Source of the DNA: Bacillus_BD oryzisoli
Lineage (GTDB): Bacteria; Bacillota; Bacilli; Bacillales; Cytobacillaceae
Assembly (NCBI RefSeq): GCF_036670025.1
Contig: NZ_CP137640.1
Location: 3,630,001 to 3,694,000, forward strand
Reading direction: 5' to 3'
Length of the DNA: 64,000 bases
Numbering within the stretch: position 1 is the stretch's first letter; each line of letters opens with the position of its first letter. A program made the translations under genes and the position numbers. Positions 32,637 to 42,247 of the stretch are shown here, in pieces. The notes under the pieces are model-generated. The model had not been told where the DNA came from, ran no database searches, and saw only the letters and a program-made list of their open reading frames with translations.

Positions 32637-33356
32637 TTATCGATCATTCAAAACAATATAAGTCGCCTTAATCGGACCATGCACCCCTACAATTAAATTT
32701 AATTCGATATCTGCGCTGTTACTTGGCCCCGTTACAAAATCAATACAAGATGAGATCCTTATTCCATTTTGAACCATTCGACTAATATGAGTAGTGGCCT
32801 GAGTCATTCTTGGAACAATTGTGCTTTTTGGGATAATAGCAATATAGGTTTTAGGTAGTAAACTAACCAATCTTCCCTTATTTTTATCCGTGAATAAGAC
32901 CACAGTTCCTGATTCTGCTAGCGTAATATCGCTGAATGTGATCCCGACATCTGCTTGTTCCGCTATTTCGATGTTTTTTTCTTTTAACATTGGATTCCAC
33001 ATGTGGAAGTCAATTCCATAATCATATAATTTTGAAAATAATTGTTCATCTAATCCATAGGTTTTATATCTTTCGTCGTCCCAACTAATCGCCTTATTAA
33101 CGTCGTATTCTTTAAATACCTTTAATAATTGTTGTGGTAATTCCTTTGAAGTCGTTTCGATTATATCGGTGTGAATCAATTTACATTGATTCCTTAATAC
33201 TTTCAATAGTTCGTCCTGGGTTAAGTTCTTTCCAACCTCATATTGGGGTATTTTCGACCATGCTGGTTTTATAACCTTTGTGATTCTTGACCGATTTAAC
33301 TTGGCTGCTACATTGTTTAAGAAAGATTCTCGATGATATACTTGGCCACATCCCAT
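32637..33356 (-). CDS. lutC: Lactate utilization protein C (LUD domain)
   Basis: 239 aa, LUD-domain protein. Typical elements are VGITFSDITLAESGTVVLFTDKNKGRLVSLLP and the C-terminal GPSNSADIELNLIVGVHGP, which match the LutC/YkgG family. LutA, LutB and LutC together oxidise L-lactate to pyruvate in bacilli. It starts 3 nt after lutB with AAAAGGGGTGAG as RBS and is the last gene of the operon. Confidence 0.9.
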   Translation of the reverse strand: MGCGQVYHRESFLNNVAAKLNRSRITKVIKPAWSKIPQYEVGKNLTQDELLKVLRNQCKLIHTDIIETTSKELPQQLLKVFKEYDVNKAISWDDERYKTYGLDEQLFSKLYDYGIDFHMWNPMLKEKNIEIAEQADVGITFSDITLAESGTVVLFTDKNKGRLVSLLPKTYIAIIPKSTIVPRMTQATTHISRMVQNGIRISSCIDFVTGPSNSADIELNLIVGVHGPIKATYIVLNDR

Positions 33357-33358
33357 TC

Positions 33359-34768
33359 TTACTCACCCCTTTTTTTATACCAATCTCGGAAACTTTCTTT
33401 GCTAGGAGCAGGCAAATCACGTATTTCGGTCCAGGCCTTTATAGGACCAGACCCCTTTTGTAAACCATTTTCCATATGTCCCATCAAACTTGATACCGTC
33501 TTGATCCCAACTTTATAAACTCGAGATGAACTCGTAGCCATTTGATAACCCTTCATAGCCAATTTTTCTGCAAGCGGAGATTTTTTTTCATCCTCTACAA
33601 TCCTTCTACGGTGTTTAATCAATAATTCATGAAGAGGTATTTTGACAGGACATGCATCTGTACAAGCTGCACATAATGAAGATGCATATGGTAATTCTTT
33701 ATAATCGTCATACCCTCCTAATAATGGAGTTAATACAGCTCCAATTGGTCCCGAATAAATGGAACCGTAAGAATGACCGCCAATTTGACGATAGACAGGA
33801 CACACATTAATACATGCAGCACAACGGATACAATGCAGAGCACTTTGAAATTCCGTCCCTAGGATATTAGAACGTCCATTATCCACGATAACCAAGTGAA
33901 ATTCTTCAGGACCATCCACTTCTCCTTCCTCTTTCGGTCCTGTTAGCCCGGTAATATAACTCGTTAACTTCTGACCGACTGCACTTCTGCACAATAAACT
34001 CACTAAAATATCTAACTCTCCCCAAGTTGGAACAATTCGTTCCATGCCCATCACAGTAATTTGGGTCTTCGGTAAAGCTGTTACTAATCCTGCATTTCCT
34101 TCATTGGTAACCAAGCAGATGGATCCGGATTCAGCGACAGCAAAATTACATCCCGTTATTCCTACATCCGCACTTAGGAATTCTTGACGTAGTTGTTCTC
34201 GGGCAAAAAGAGCAAGCTCTTCAGGCACTTCTGACCTTTCATAGCCTTTTTTCTTTTTAAAAGTATCACGGATTTGTTCTTTATTTTTATGAAGTGCCGG
34301 AATGACAATATGCGATGGTGGATCGTGATCATCCAGTTGGAGAATATATTCTCCTAGATCCGTTTCAATCACCTCACAGCCAGCTTTTTCTAATGCCGCA
34401 TTTAAATGAATCTCTTCCGTTACCATAGACTTTGCCTTTACGACTTTTTTTGCTTGTTTTTTCTCTACGATGGACGTAATATACTCATTTGCTTCTTCCT
34501 TTGTTTCTGCAAAAAAGACGTGGCCTCCAAGTCTTGAGATGTTTTCACTTAATTTGTGTAAATAGTAATCTAAATTTTCAATGGTATGGGTTCGAATCTC
34601 TTCCCCAAGTTTCCGCCAATCCTCCCAATTTCCAAGTTCTTCCGCTGACGACAATCTTTTACCTTGCATCCTTTCTTGTGCGGCTACAACAGCCTTTCGC
34701 ATAAATTCATTTTGAACACCTTTATCGACTCGTTCAAAAAAACGGTCTTCACCAATTTTCATTGCCAT
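33359..34768 (-). CDS. lutB: Lactate utilization protein B (iron-sulfur, LUD domain)
   Basis: 469 aa from the ATG at 34768, whose A is the last base of the lutA stop; an in-frame TTG one codon upstream has poorer support. An N-terminal LUD domain (SADVGITGCNFAVAESGSICL near 195-215) precedes two [4Fe-4S] motifs, CIRCAACINVCPVYR and CAACTDACPVKIP, around 310-375. LutB passes electrons from lactate oxidation towards the respiratory chain. The translational overlap with lutA shows a strict operon. Confidence 0.92.
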   Translation of the reverse strand: MAMKIGEDRFFERVDKGVQNEFMRKAVVAAQERMQGKRLSSAEELGNWEDWRKLGEEIRTHTIENLDYYLHKLSENISRLGGHVFFAETKEEANEYITSIVEKKQAKKVVKAKSMVTEEIHLNAALEKAGCEVIETDLGEYILQLDDHDPPSHIVIPALHKNKEQIRDTFKKKKGYERSEVPEELALFAREQLRQEFLSADVGITGCNFAVAESGSICLVTNEGNAGLVTALPKTQITVMGMERIVPTWGELDILVSLLCRSAVGQKLTSYITGLTGPKEEGEVDGPEEFHLVIVDNGRSNILGTEFQSALHCIRCAACINVCPVYRQIGGHSYGSIYSGPIGAVLTPLLGGYDDYKELPYASSLCAACTDACPVKIPLHELLIKHRRRIVEDEKKSPLAEKLAMKGYQMATSSSRVYKVGIKTVSSLMGHMENGLQKGSGPIKAWTEIRDLPAPSKESFRDWYKKRGE

Positions 34769-35493
34769 CAATGATCAACCTCACTATTTAGGACTTCAGC
34801 TATATGCATGACCTTTATTGGTTTTCCTTTTCGATTGATTCTTCCCCCAATATTCATTAAACAGCCGCAATCTGCACCAATGAGTACTTCTGCCCCCGTT
34901 TCTTCTATATGCTTAATTTTTTCATCTACCATCTGCTCTGAAATGGGACCCATTTTCACTGAGAAAGTCCCACCGAAACCACAACAATCATAATGATTGG
35001 ATAGTGGTTCCATTTCTAAACCTTCAACATTCTCCAACAATTTCGCAGGCGCATCCTTAACACCTAATAAACGAGTCATATGGCATGAATTGTGATAGGT
35101 TGCACGGGCAGGCAGACGAGCAGATACATTTTCTACTTTTAATACGTCAACTAAAAATTGCGATAACTCATATGATTTATTTGCCAGTTTAACAGCCTTC
35201 TCTCTCCATTCAGGCTGATTGTCAAATAAATTCTGATATTCATGTAACATTGTGATACAAGAACCTGAAGGGGATACAACATATTCAGCATTCTCGTACG
35301 TTTTAATCATATTTTTCGCAACTTCTCTCGTTTCTTTATGATAGCCCGTGTTAAATGCCGGCTGCCCACAACAGGTTTGTTGTTCTGGAAAATCCACTTC
35401 ACATCCTAGTTTTTCTAACAATTCAACTGTACTTTTTCCGACATTTGGATAAAAAACATCGGCTAGACAGGTAATAAAGAGTGAGACTTTCAT
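34768..35493 (-). CDS. lutA: Lactate utilization protein A (CCG domains)
   Basis: 241 aa with two cysteine-rich CCG domains, TCCGQPAFN (about 41-49) and YDCCGFGGTFS (about 170-180), which bind a non-cubane iron-sulfur centre as in HdrB/GlpC/LutA. It is the first gene of lutABC. The usual LutR regulator and lactate permease are not adjacent, so the set may serve lactate made from, or present with, the aromatic substrates. Confidence 0.92.
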   Translation of the reverse strand: MKVSLFITCLADVFYPNVGKSTVELLEKLGCEVDFPEQQTCCGQPAFNTGYHKETREVAKNMIKTYENAEYVVSPSGSCITMLHEYQNLFDNQPEWREKAVKLANKSYELSQFLVDVLKVENVSARLPARATYHNSCHMTRLLGVKDAPAKLLENVEGLEMEPLSNHYDCCGFGGTFSVKMGPISEQMVDEKIKHIEETGAEVLIGADCGCLMNIGGRINRKGKPIKVMHIAEVLNSEVDH

Positions 35494-35570
35494 GTTCGTC
35501 CCTCCATTTCGTAATAGTCTTGGCGAGTGATTAAGAATTCCTTTTATAATGCTTGTCTTCTATATAATGG

Positions 35571-35596
35571 AAAAAGGGAAGAACTTACGCCTCCCC
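35571..35596 (-). terminator. Terminator of the dehydrogenase operon (35666-40562)
   Basis: On the minus strand GGGGAG (35596-35591) pairs with CTTCCC (35581-35576) including one G-U, followed by TTTTTCC. It separates the gamma-CA-like gene from lutA. Confidence 0.55.
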
Positions 35597-35665
35597 CTCC
35601 CATGGACTTTTATGACTCAGCTTCTGATGACTCTATGAAACTACTTTAAATCTCTTTTAACTTAA

Positions 35666-36187
35666 TTATTCAAGAATGTTTTGATCCCTGAAGCGTTTTC
35701 CATTTTTTTGATAAAATTCAGCACCCCTTTTCACTCGATTAATCAGCTCGTTCGAAAGAACTTTTATAGGTTTCGCCGGAATTCCTACGGCGAGCATTTT
35801 TCCTTCAATTATTTTCCCTTCTCCAACAAGAGCACCTGCTGACACAAACGCCTGCCTTTTAATAACAGCTCCACTCAGTACGGTAGCATTCATACCGATC
35901 ATGGCATTCTCTTCAATAGTACAGCCATGGATGACACATTGGTGTCCAATCGAGGCATTTTTTGCAATCGTTGTTGGAAACCCAGTATCTGTATGAATAA
36001 TCGCACCATCCTGTACATTCGCTCCTTCGCCAATGGTAATTTTCTCGACATCACCACGTAATACGGCATTAAACCAGATCGTTGCATTTTCCTTAATTTC
36101 TACATTTCCAATAATCTGGGCACCAGGTGCAATATAAGCAGATGGGTGAATCTTTGGTGAAATTCCATCTAATGAATAAATACCCAA
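35666..36187 (-). CDS. Gamma-carbonic anhydrase family protein (hexapeptide repeat)
   Basis: 173 aa from a TTG start at 36187, 6-7 nt after AAAGGAGA; the longer ATG-initiated form would overlap the aldehyde dehydrogenase gene and add 34 residues not seen in the family. A left-handed beta-helix is evident from hexapeptide repeats starting IHPSAYIAPGAQIIGNVEI. Three His ligands are suggested by AIIHTDTG, GHQCVIHGC. Members may be carbonic anhydrases or acyltransferase-like proteins (PaaY/YrbE-type thioesterases). PaaY-like proteins occur in aromatic clusters, so a housekeeping thioesterase role is also possible. Confidence 0.8.
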   Translation of the reverse strand: MGIYSLDGISPKIHPSAYIAPGAQIIGNVEIKENATIWFNAVLRGDVEKITIGEGANVQDGAIIHTDTGFPTTIAKNASIGHQCVIHGCTIEENAMIGMNATVLSGAVIKRQAFVSAGALVGEGKIIEGKMLAVGIPAKPIKVLSNELINRVKRGAEFYQKNGKRFRDQNILE

Positions 36188-36246
36188 ACGGATCTCTCCT
36201 TTTCTTAAAAGTGGTTTGGAAAATCTTTCTCCACAACAGCTTCCTA

Positions 36247-37707
36247 TTAAATTGGATATTCTCGCTTTTCCGCCTGAATAGATACCCATTTGGAAGTTGT
36301 AAATTCCTCAATAACCCATTCATAACCAAATCGGCCTATTCCACTTTGTTTTACTCCACCAAATGGAACATTACTTTCCTCATTAGCTGTTGCATCATTG
36401 ACATGCGTAGCACCTGCTTCGATATCAAGCGCTAATCTTTCTCCTTTTTCTATATCTCCTGTCACGATTGCAGAAGAAAGACCATATTCAGTATCATTTG
36501 CAAAACGCATAGCCTCTTCATCGGATTCGCATGGAATAATCGTTGCTATTGGACCAAATAATTCTGTACATGCAAGCGGGGCATTATTTGGAACATCCGC
36601 AAACACGAAAGGTGAAATAACGTTGCCATTTCTTTCTCCCTCGACAACCATTTTATAACCAGCCTTTTTAGCATCATCTACAAAACCCATAATTTTATCT
36701 GCCTGACGTGAATTAATCACTGGACCTATAATGGTATTTGGATTTTTAGGATCTCCGCAAGTTAAGCCTTTTACCCTATCTACGAATTTAGTAATAAAAT
36801 CCTGATATAAATTTTTATGAACTATAATACGGTTTGTTATGGCACAAATTTGTCCACTGTGAAGGAATTTACCAAATACAGCAATATCGACGGCATGGTC
36901 AACATCTGCATCACTTAAAACGAGCATTGGATTGTTCCCACCCAGTTCTAATGCAACCTTTTTCAACATGCCTCCTGCAATTTTACCAATATGTCTGCCG
37001 ACAGCAGTTGAACCAGTAAAACTAATTAAGGAAGACTGTGGATTAGTCAGGATGGCATCGCCTGTTTCTTCAATATCAGTTAGGATGGAATTGAATACTC
37101 CTTTAGGAAGACCAGCTTCCTCCAAAGCTTTCGCAATGATTGAGCCTCCAGTTATTCCTGTTTGAATATCTGGTTTATGCACAACACTATTACCTAATGC
37201 AATGGCTGGAAAAATCGTTCTAGTTCCAACATGGGTTGGAAAGTTAAAGGGTGCAATCGAAGTAATTACGCCTACAGGCAACTTATAAACACGATTTACT
37301 TTTCCAGGTGTAACAGAAGGATAATCCTTAGGTGTATAGGTTTTATCTACCATTTTTAAGGCCTCATCCAAATCAGAAAGGGCTAACATGAGCTCAAAGC
37401 TGGATTTTAGGACGGTTCCGCCTGCTTCACGGATAAGTAATTGAACAATCTCATCTCTATTACTTTCAAGAAATGCTTTCGCATTAAATAATACTTCCCT
37501 TTTTTGTCCTGGGGTGGTCTTTGCCCATTCTTTTTGAGCTTTTTCCGCTGCCTCAAAGGCTTCCCTAACTTGATCTACATTTGCTAAACGAACAGTTGTA
37601 ATAATGGAATTGTCGTACGGATCAGTGATCTCATAATTTCTTTGACTTTTTCCTTCCACCCATTCACCATTAATAAAGCTTTTATTTAAGTTTTCAAAGC
37701 GCTGCAT
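36247..37707 (-). CDS. Aldehyde dehydrogenase (aromatic aldehyde type)
   Basis: 486 aa, NAD(P)-dependent ALDH superfamily. Catalytic Cys288 is in FLHSGQICAI and the general base Glu254 in ALELGGN; the Rossmann loop is FTGSTAVGRHIG. The sequence style (SYYR-less C-terminus EFTTSKWVSIQ) resembles benzaldehyde/vanillin dehydrogenases. It follows the GMC dehydrogenase gene, so an alcohol to aldehyde to acid sequence is encoded: the GMC enzyme would make the aldehyde and this enzyme the acid. Confidence 0.88.
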   Translation of the reverse strand: MQRFENLNKSFINGEWVEGKSQRNYEITDPYDNSIITTVRLANVDQVREAFEAAEKAQKEWAKTTPGQKREVLFNAKAFLESNRDEIVQLLIREAGGTVLKSSFELMLALSDLDEALKMVDKTYTPKDYPSVTPGKVNRVYKLPVGVITSIAPFNFPTHVGTRTIFPAIALGNSVVHKPDIQTGITGGSIIAKALEEAGLPKGVFNSILTDIEETGDAILTNPQSSLISFTGSTAVGRHIGKIAGGMLKKVALELGGNNPMLVLSDADVDHAVDIAVFGKFLHSGQICAITNRIIVHKNLYQDFITKFVDRVKGLTCGDPKNPNTIIGPVINSRQADKIMGFVDDAKKAGYKMVVEGERNGNVISPFVFADVPNNAPLACTELFGPIATIIPCESDEEAMRFANDTEYGLSSAIVTGDIEKGERLALDIEAGATHVNDATANEESNVPFGGVKQSGIGRFGYEWVIEEFTTSKWVSIQAEKREYPI

Positions 37708-37763
37708 ACGTCAAACTCCTTTCGAAATCAACAAATTTAGACGGAATTTTCAAATAATACAAA

Positions 37764-39503
37764 TTAAACAGATTCAATTTTTTCTCTATTAACTAACAGT
37801 CCGCCGCCATTTTTCAAGTATTCTATCATTCCTTCGGTTGCTCTGTATGTTAATGCCCCTAAGGTAAGGGTTGGATTTGTAGGCCCAAAGTGTGGAAAGG
37901 CTGAAGCACCACATACAAATAAATTTTCCATATCCCACATTTGTAAATAGTTATTGACTGCAGATGCCTCTGGGTCATTTCCCATAATCACTCCGCCGCC
38001 ACTATGCTGAAACACATTTACAGGAAAATGATGTTCAGCTAAAACATTTTCATCAATAATGTCTGCTCCCATTTCCTTTAATATTTCAGTACATTTATCG
38101 ATCAGAAATCGTGATTGTTTGTGTTCTTGGTCCGTGTAATCCCATGTAACCCGCAGTAATGGATCACCTGAATCATCTTTATAGGTTGGATCCAGGTCTA
38201 GGTAGTGATGTTGTCTAGGCATAGTAGCCATTTGAATTATAATGTTTAAAGTGCGGTTAAAATAATGTAAGGACTTTTCCTTAAACTCTTTGCCCCATAA
38301 TGGAGTACCCCTTGGCACAGGGTTAAAAGCAATTGGTGCATTCATCATATGCCTTACCTCTATATGTCCACCATGGATAAAATCAACTTTTGAATGATCA
38401 AAATTATCTGCATTAAAATCTTCTATTGTCATTCCTAAAGTACCGGTTGATACATATAAATTAAATTTTCGATCATTAAAGAAGCCAGTTGAACCAATAG
38501 AATAGTGATGATCGACAAAATTCTTCCCTATTACGCCTTCACCAGTTAAAGGATTATAAGGTTTGCCAATTTTCGATAATAATAACAATCTAGCATTGTT
38601 AAAAGTAAAACTAGACAAAACTACTATGTTTGCTGGCTGCTCAAATTCCTCACCAGTTTGTGTATCGACATAGAGTACTCCTGCTGCCTTATTTCCTTCA
38701 TATATTATTCGTTTTACATTTGCTCTTGTACGCAGCTCGAAATTCCCTGTCTTTTTCGCAGTTGGTACAACCGTTACAACTGGATCCGCCTTAGCTCCAT
38801 ATTCACAACCATATTCAATACAAAATGCACAATATTGACAGGCATTCAACTTTTCTCCATCTGGGTTTTCATAAGGTTCTGTCGCTATTGAACTGGGTAT
38901 GACATAGGGATGATAACCAAGTTTTTCAGTCGCTTGTTGAAATAATTTCATCGCTGGTGTTTTTTTCATAGGTGGATTAGGGTAAGGGCTAGAGCGTTTG
39001 GGACCTAATGGATCTTCTTCTCCTGAAGCACCAGCCATTTTTTCAAAACGATCATAGTAAGGTTCTAATTCGTCATAAGTTATACCCCAGTCCTGAAGAG
39101 TCATATCCTTTGGAATTTTCTTTTCACCATATCGTTCAATCGTTTTACTACGGATTTCGAAATCATAGGGAAAGTAACGATGTGTCTGGGCACCCCAATG
39201 ACTTCCTCCCCCACCAACACCTGTTCCTACGGTATAATAAAATTGATCTCTAATCGGTAAAGCAGTTGAATCCAAGTTATTTCTATAGGTAATGGTATCT
39301 TTTGACAAGCTATGCATCATTTCTTTTCGATAAGCATACTTTAATTCGTCATGACCATGCATATAATCTTCTACAGATCGATCCTCACCACGTTCTAAAC
39401 CAACTACCCTATATCCTGCTTTAGAAAGCTCTGCTGCTACAATACCACCAGCCCATCCTACTCCGACTGTAACAACATCTACTTTTTCTAATTTAGTTGC
39501 CAT
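37764..39503 (-). CDS. GMC-family FAD dehydrogenase with Cys cluster (gluconate 2-dehydrogenase large-subunit type)
   Basis: About 579 aa; the second of two adjacent ATGs (39503) has the better spacing from GGAGG. The FAD-binding loop is GVGWAGGIVAAELSKAG and the second GMC motif is TGVGGGGSHWGAQ. CQYCAFCIEYGC (about 222-233) is a closely spaced Cys set like the [3Fe-4S] ligands of membrane FAD-glucose dehydrogenases. The C-terminus has the GMC His and GPTNPTLTLGALTYR. The protein has no signal peptide of its own and would ride across the membrane with the Tat-signal small subunit next door. The substrate is probably an alcohol or sugar; context favours an (aryl) alcohol. Confidence 0.85.
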   Translation of the reverse strand: MATKLEKVDVVTVGVGWAGGIVAAELSKAGYRVVGLERGEDRSVEDYMHGHDELKYAYRKEMMHSLSKDTITYRNNLDSTALPIRDQFYYTVGTGVGGGGSHWGAQTHRYFPYDFEIRSKTIERYGEKKIPKDMTLQDWGITYDELEPYYDRFEKMAGASGEEDPLGPKRSSPYPNPPMKKTPAMKLFQQATEKLGYHPYVIPSSIATEPYENPDGEKLNACQYCAFCIEYGCEYGAKADPVVTVVPTAKKTGNFELRTRANVKRIIYEGNKAAGVLYVDTQTGEEFEQPANIVVLSSFTFNNARLLLLSKIGKPYNPLTGEGVIGKNFVDHHYSIGSTGFFNDRKFNLYVSTGTLGMTIEDFNADNFDHSKVDFIHGGHIEVRHMMNAPIAFNPVPRGTPLWGKEFKEKSLHYFNRTLNIIIQMATMPRQHHYLDLDPTYKDDSGDPLLRVTWDYTDQEHKQSRFLIDKCTEILKEMGADIIDENVLAEHHFPVNVFQHSGGGVIMGNDPEASAVNNYLQMWDMENLFVCGASAFPHFGPTNPTLTLGALTYRATEGMIEYLKNGGGLLVNREKIESV

Positions 39504-39527
39504 CATCTTCCTCCCATGTAAAAAATG

Positions 39528-40286
39528 TTAATTATGGTGATGTAAACTAATTGGTTCAATCACTTTAAACTCTTCTTCTTCAACCATATGACTATATGAT
39601 ATTTGTGCACCAGGGAACTCCTTCATCTTCCAACCTTCCATATTTTTATTTCCCCCATACATTGGATCTGAATAAGCACCCTCTAATGTAGCTTGTCTTA
39701 ATAAGGCAAAAAACACAGCAGATGAAACTTTATTCATTTGAACTTTACCGCCCTCAAAAGCTTTTAATATTTCTATTTGCTGATCTTCTTGAAGTTTAAT
39801 AAAGGGATTACTAAATTGCTTTTTGCTTTCCTCATTTATTTTACGAACACCTTGTAAGAAAATTTCTCCCCTGTTTAAAGGAGATTGCTGGTCAGGATTA
39901 AAAAAAGGACCTCTACGGTAATCTTTTGTATTACTCCCCCATTGTCCAGCCAATTGTTTATCAATAAAATATGGCACTCCTAAGCCAATCGCTCCCGGTC
40001 CAATCTCATCCTCAGGAAATATGTGCTCTGTAGCCTTTGCTAGGACTTCGAAGTCTTCTTTACGTTTGAAAAACATTCTCGCTTCTTGGTAATCAATAGG
40101 TGGTTGAACTGCCTTTTCAGTCGTTGTGACAGGAGCTGTTTGAAAACGATTACCGATAAACCCACCAAAGAGAGATCCAGCAACAACACCTCCGGCTACC
40201 ATTCCACTATTTTTCAAAAATTTTCGTCTACTGAATTCTTTAAATGATTTTTCCCTCTTATCATTATTTGAATTTTGTTCAGACAT
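39528..40286 (-). CDS. Gluconate 2-dehydrogenase subunit 3 family protein with Tat signal
   Basis: 252 aa. A twin-arginine signal is clear: SRRKFLK (residues 19-25), then a hydrophobic Gly/Ala/Val stretch (MVAGGVVAGSLFGGFIG). The mature part is the G2DH subunit 3 domain (FPEDEIGPGAIGLGVPYFID, then LEGAYSDPMYGG and the W-x-MKEFPG motif). This subunit pairs with the GMC subunit and carries it through the Tat pore in a folded complex. It lies between tatA and the GMC gene. Confidence 0.9.
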   Translation of the reverse strand: MSEQNSNNDKREKSFKEFSRRKFLKNSGMVAGGVVAGSLFGGFIGNRFQTAPVTTTEKAVQPPIDYQEARMFFKRKEDFEVLAKATEHIFPEDEIGPGAIGLGVPYFIDKQLAGQWGSNTKDYRRGPFFNPDQQSPLNRGEIFLQGVRKINEESKKQFSNPFIKLQEDQQIEILKAFEGGKVQMNKVSSAVFFALLRQATLEGAYSDPMYGGNKNMEGWKMKEFPGAQISYSHMVEEEEFKVIEPISLHHHN

Positions 40287-40343
40287 GCTTACAGCCCCCT
40301 ATTAATGATTGTTGTTTACGAGAAAGTCCCTAATAGAGAACAT

Positions 40344-40562
40344 CTAATCATCATTACGATTTTCTATTATGTCAGATGATTCTTCCAATTTTGTTCCACT
40401 TTTTAGATCATCATCTAATATTTCTTTTGTGGATTTTCTGAATGCTGTCAAAGTCTCCCCAAAAGCAGCGCCAATTTGAGGCAGTTTCTTGGGACCAAAT
40501 ACAATTAAAGCTATGACTAAAATAAGAATTAATCCCGGTATGCCAATGTTACTTAATCCCAT
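40344..40562 (-). CDS. tatA: TatA/TatE-family twin-arginine translocase subunit
   Basis: 72 aa from the ATG at 40562 (GAGG 11 nt upstream; the GTG at 40571 is too close to the RBS). One N-terminal TM helix (IGIPGLILILVIALIVFGPKKLP) is followed by the family FGPKKLPQIG hinge, an amphipathic helix and an acidic tail. It is the first gene of the operon and lies directly ahead of a Tat substrate, like the tatAd-phoD arrangement of B. subtilis. No tatC is present in the window. Confidence 0.93.
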   Translation of the reverse strand: MGLSNIGIPGLILILVIALIVFGPKKLPQIGAAFGETLTAFRKSTKEILDDDLKSGTKLEESSDIIENRNDD

Positions 40563-40640
40563 TACAATCACAACCTCACTCTTAAATATGACTTGAATTG
40601 AAGCAAATGTTTATCCAAAGATACTTGTAGAAACCCCGAG

Positions 40641-40676
40641 AAAAAAGTGGTTAGGAGCAAAACTCCTAAAACCACC
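40641..40676 (-). terminator. Rho-independent terminator of the MFS gene
   Basis: On the minus strand GTGGTT..AGGAG pairs with CTCCTAACCAC (40657-40647) around a TTTTG loop, followed by TTTTTTCTC. It is the strongest minus-strand terminator in the window. Confidence 0.87.
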
Positions 40677-40709
40677 TTTACTCTATGAACTTAATATCTT
40701 TGTTTGTTT

Positions 40710-42074
40710 TCAATCATTAGTAATAACTGGGTCTTGTGAAACACTTGGATTTAAATCCTTCATATTTTTTGAAGCAGTATCACTACTTCCTTTAATTAAT
40801 AAATAAGTGATTGCTACAATAACTCCAGGAATGGCTAATATTAGGAAGTTAAATTTGAATGGTAAATTCATCGATAATAAAATCCCGCCTAAAGTTGGTC
40901 CTAAAACTGCACCAACACGCCCCATTCCAATTGCCCAACCGACTGCAGTTGATCGCATACTACCAGGGTAATATTGAGAAATATATCCGGTCCCTACTTG
41001 ATTTGCTCCAGTTGCAGTTGCCCCTGCTATAAAAATTAGAAGATACAAGATAAGAAAATGGGACTTGAAACTTAGTAAAACAAAGAATATAGAAGCAATA
41101 ATCGAGAAAAGCATAACCACCTTTCGCCCATTCCACTTGTCTGCTAGCCATCCCCCAATCACTGAACCGAAAATAGCACCAAAGTTAAAGAGTAGCAAAA
41201 ATAGTAAACTTGATCCTAATGGAAAACCACCCATTTCCATTAATTTTGGAAGCCAGGTATTCAATCCATACACCAATAATAAACCCATGGCCATAGCAAA
41301 CCAGAACAAAAGAGTAGTCATTGCTCTACGATTGGTAAAAAGATTAACAAAAGGAATGGCTGATTTCTCATTATTAGGTATGACAAATTGATCATTTTTT
41401 CCAGGTAAATAACTAGGGTTGGTCCGACGTAATGCATTAGCTAACTTATCCTTCTGATTACTCGCTAATAAATAAGAAGGTGAATCGGGTAAAGACTTAT
41501 ACATTATTGGAACAAATAACAATGGAATTATGCCTACTAAAAAAAGCACCTTCCATCCAAATACAGGTAATAACCATATAGCAATCCCAGCAGAAAGTAC
41601 ACCACCTAGGTTATATGCACTAGTAACAATTGTAACTAATATCGTTCGTAGATTCTTTGGAGCATAATCAGTTGTTATGGCAACAACATTAGGCAAGAGT
41701 CCTCCAAGTCCAAGTCCCGCTATAAATCTTAAAATTCCAAAACTAGTAGGTGAGTTGGAAAACCATAGCATTGAAGTAAAGACACTAAAAATAATGACGC
41801 AAGTAGTAATCACTTTTTTCCTGCCAATTTTATCTGCCAAAGGTCCAAAAAATAATGTACCTATCATGGTTCCAAATAATGTGTAGCTCCCGATTGCACC
41901 TACTTGAAGAGGAGAAAGACCCCATTCTTCCATAAGTACTGGAACTACAGACGCAAATATGACAAAATCGTATCCATCAAATATAACAATTAAGCAGCAC
42001 CAAAATAAAATCATAAATTGGAAGGGACCAAATTTGCTCTCTGCAATTAAATTGTCTACGTTAATTTGTTTCAT
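40710..42074 (-). CDS. MFS transporter, aromatic acid:H+ symporter type
   Basis: 454 aa with 12 predicted TM helices. IVIFDGYDFVIFASVVP in TM1 carries the AAHS DGYD motif, FGPLADKIGRKKV is the loop 2-3 signature and GLGGLLPNVVAI the TM4 part. It is probably an importer of hydroxybenzoate- or benzoate-like acids. It is similar in style to the truncated importer at the left edge. It is monocistronic or follows the alcohol dehydrogenase gene by 173 nt and ends at a strong terminator. Confidence 0.9.
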   Translation of the reverse strand: MKQINVDNLIAESKFGPFQFMILFWCCLIVIFDGYDFVIFASVVPVLMEEWGLSPLQVGAIGSYTLFGTMIGTLFFGPLADKIGRKKVITTCVIIFSVFTSMLWFSNSPTSFGILRFIAGLGLGGLLPNVVAITTDYAPKNLRTILVTIVTSAYNLGGVLSAGIAIWLLPVFGWKVLFLVGIIPLLFVPIMYKSLPDSPSYLLASNQKDKLANALRRTNPSYLPGKNDQFVIPNNEKSAIPFVNLFTNRRAMTTLLFWFAMAMGLLLVYGLNTWLPKLMEMGGFPLGSSLLFLLLFNFGAIFGSVIGGWLADKWNGRKVVMLFSIIASIFFVLLSFKSHFLILYLLIFIAGATATGANQVGTGYISQYYPGSMRSTAVGWAIGMGRVGAVLGPTLGGILLSMNLPFKFNFLILAIPGVIVAITYLLIKGSSDTASKNMKDLNPSVSQDPVITND

Positions 42075-42247
42075 CTAAAAACCTCACATTCATATTTATT
42101 TGTGCATTAATGGATAAACAACTTTTATTCATAACCTCTGTAGGATAGGCATTCTCCTTAATATTTTTTGACAATTCAGAAATTAAACTCAAAAATTTTC
42201 CACCCTCATAATTAATTAGAGAGTGGATAAAATGAAACATGGAATAT

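Noticed and set aside
36188..36289. 34-residue N-terminal extension of the gamma-carbonic-anhydrase-like protein
   Set aside because: It overlaps the aldehyde dehydrogenase gene and does not resemble the family; TTG at 36187 has a good RBS.
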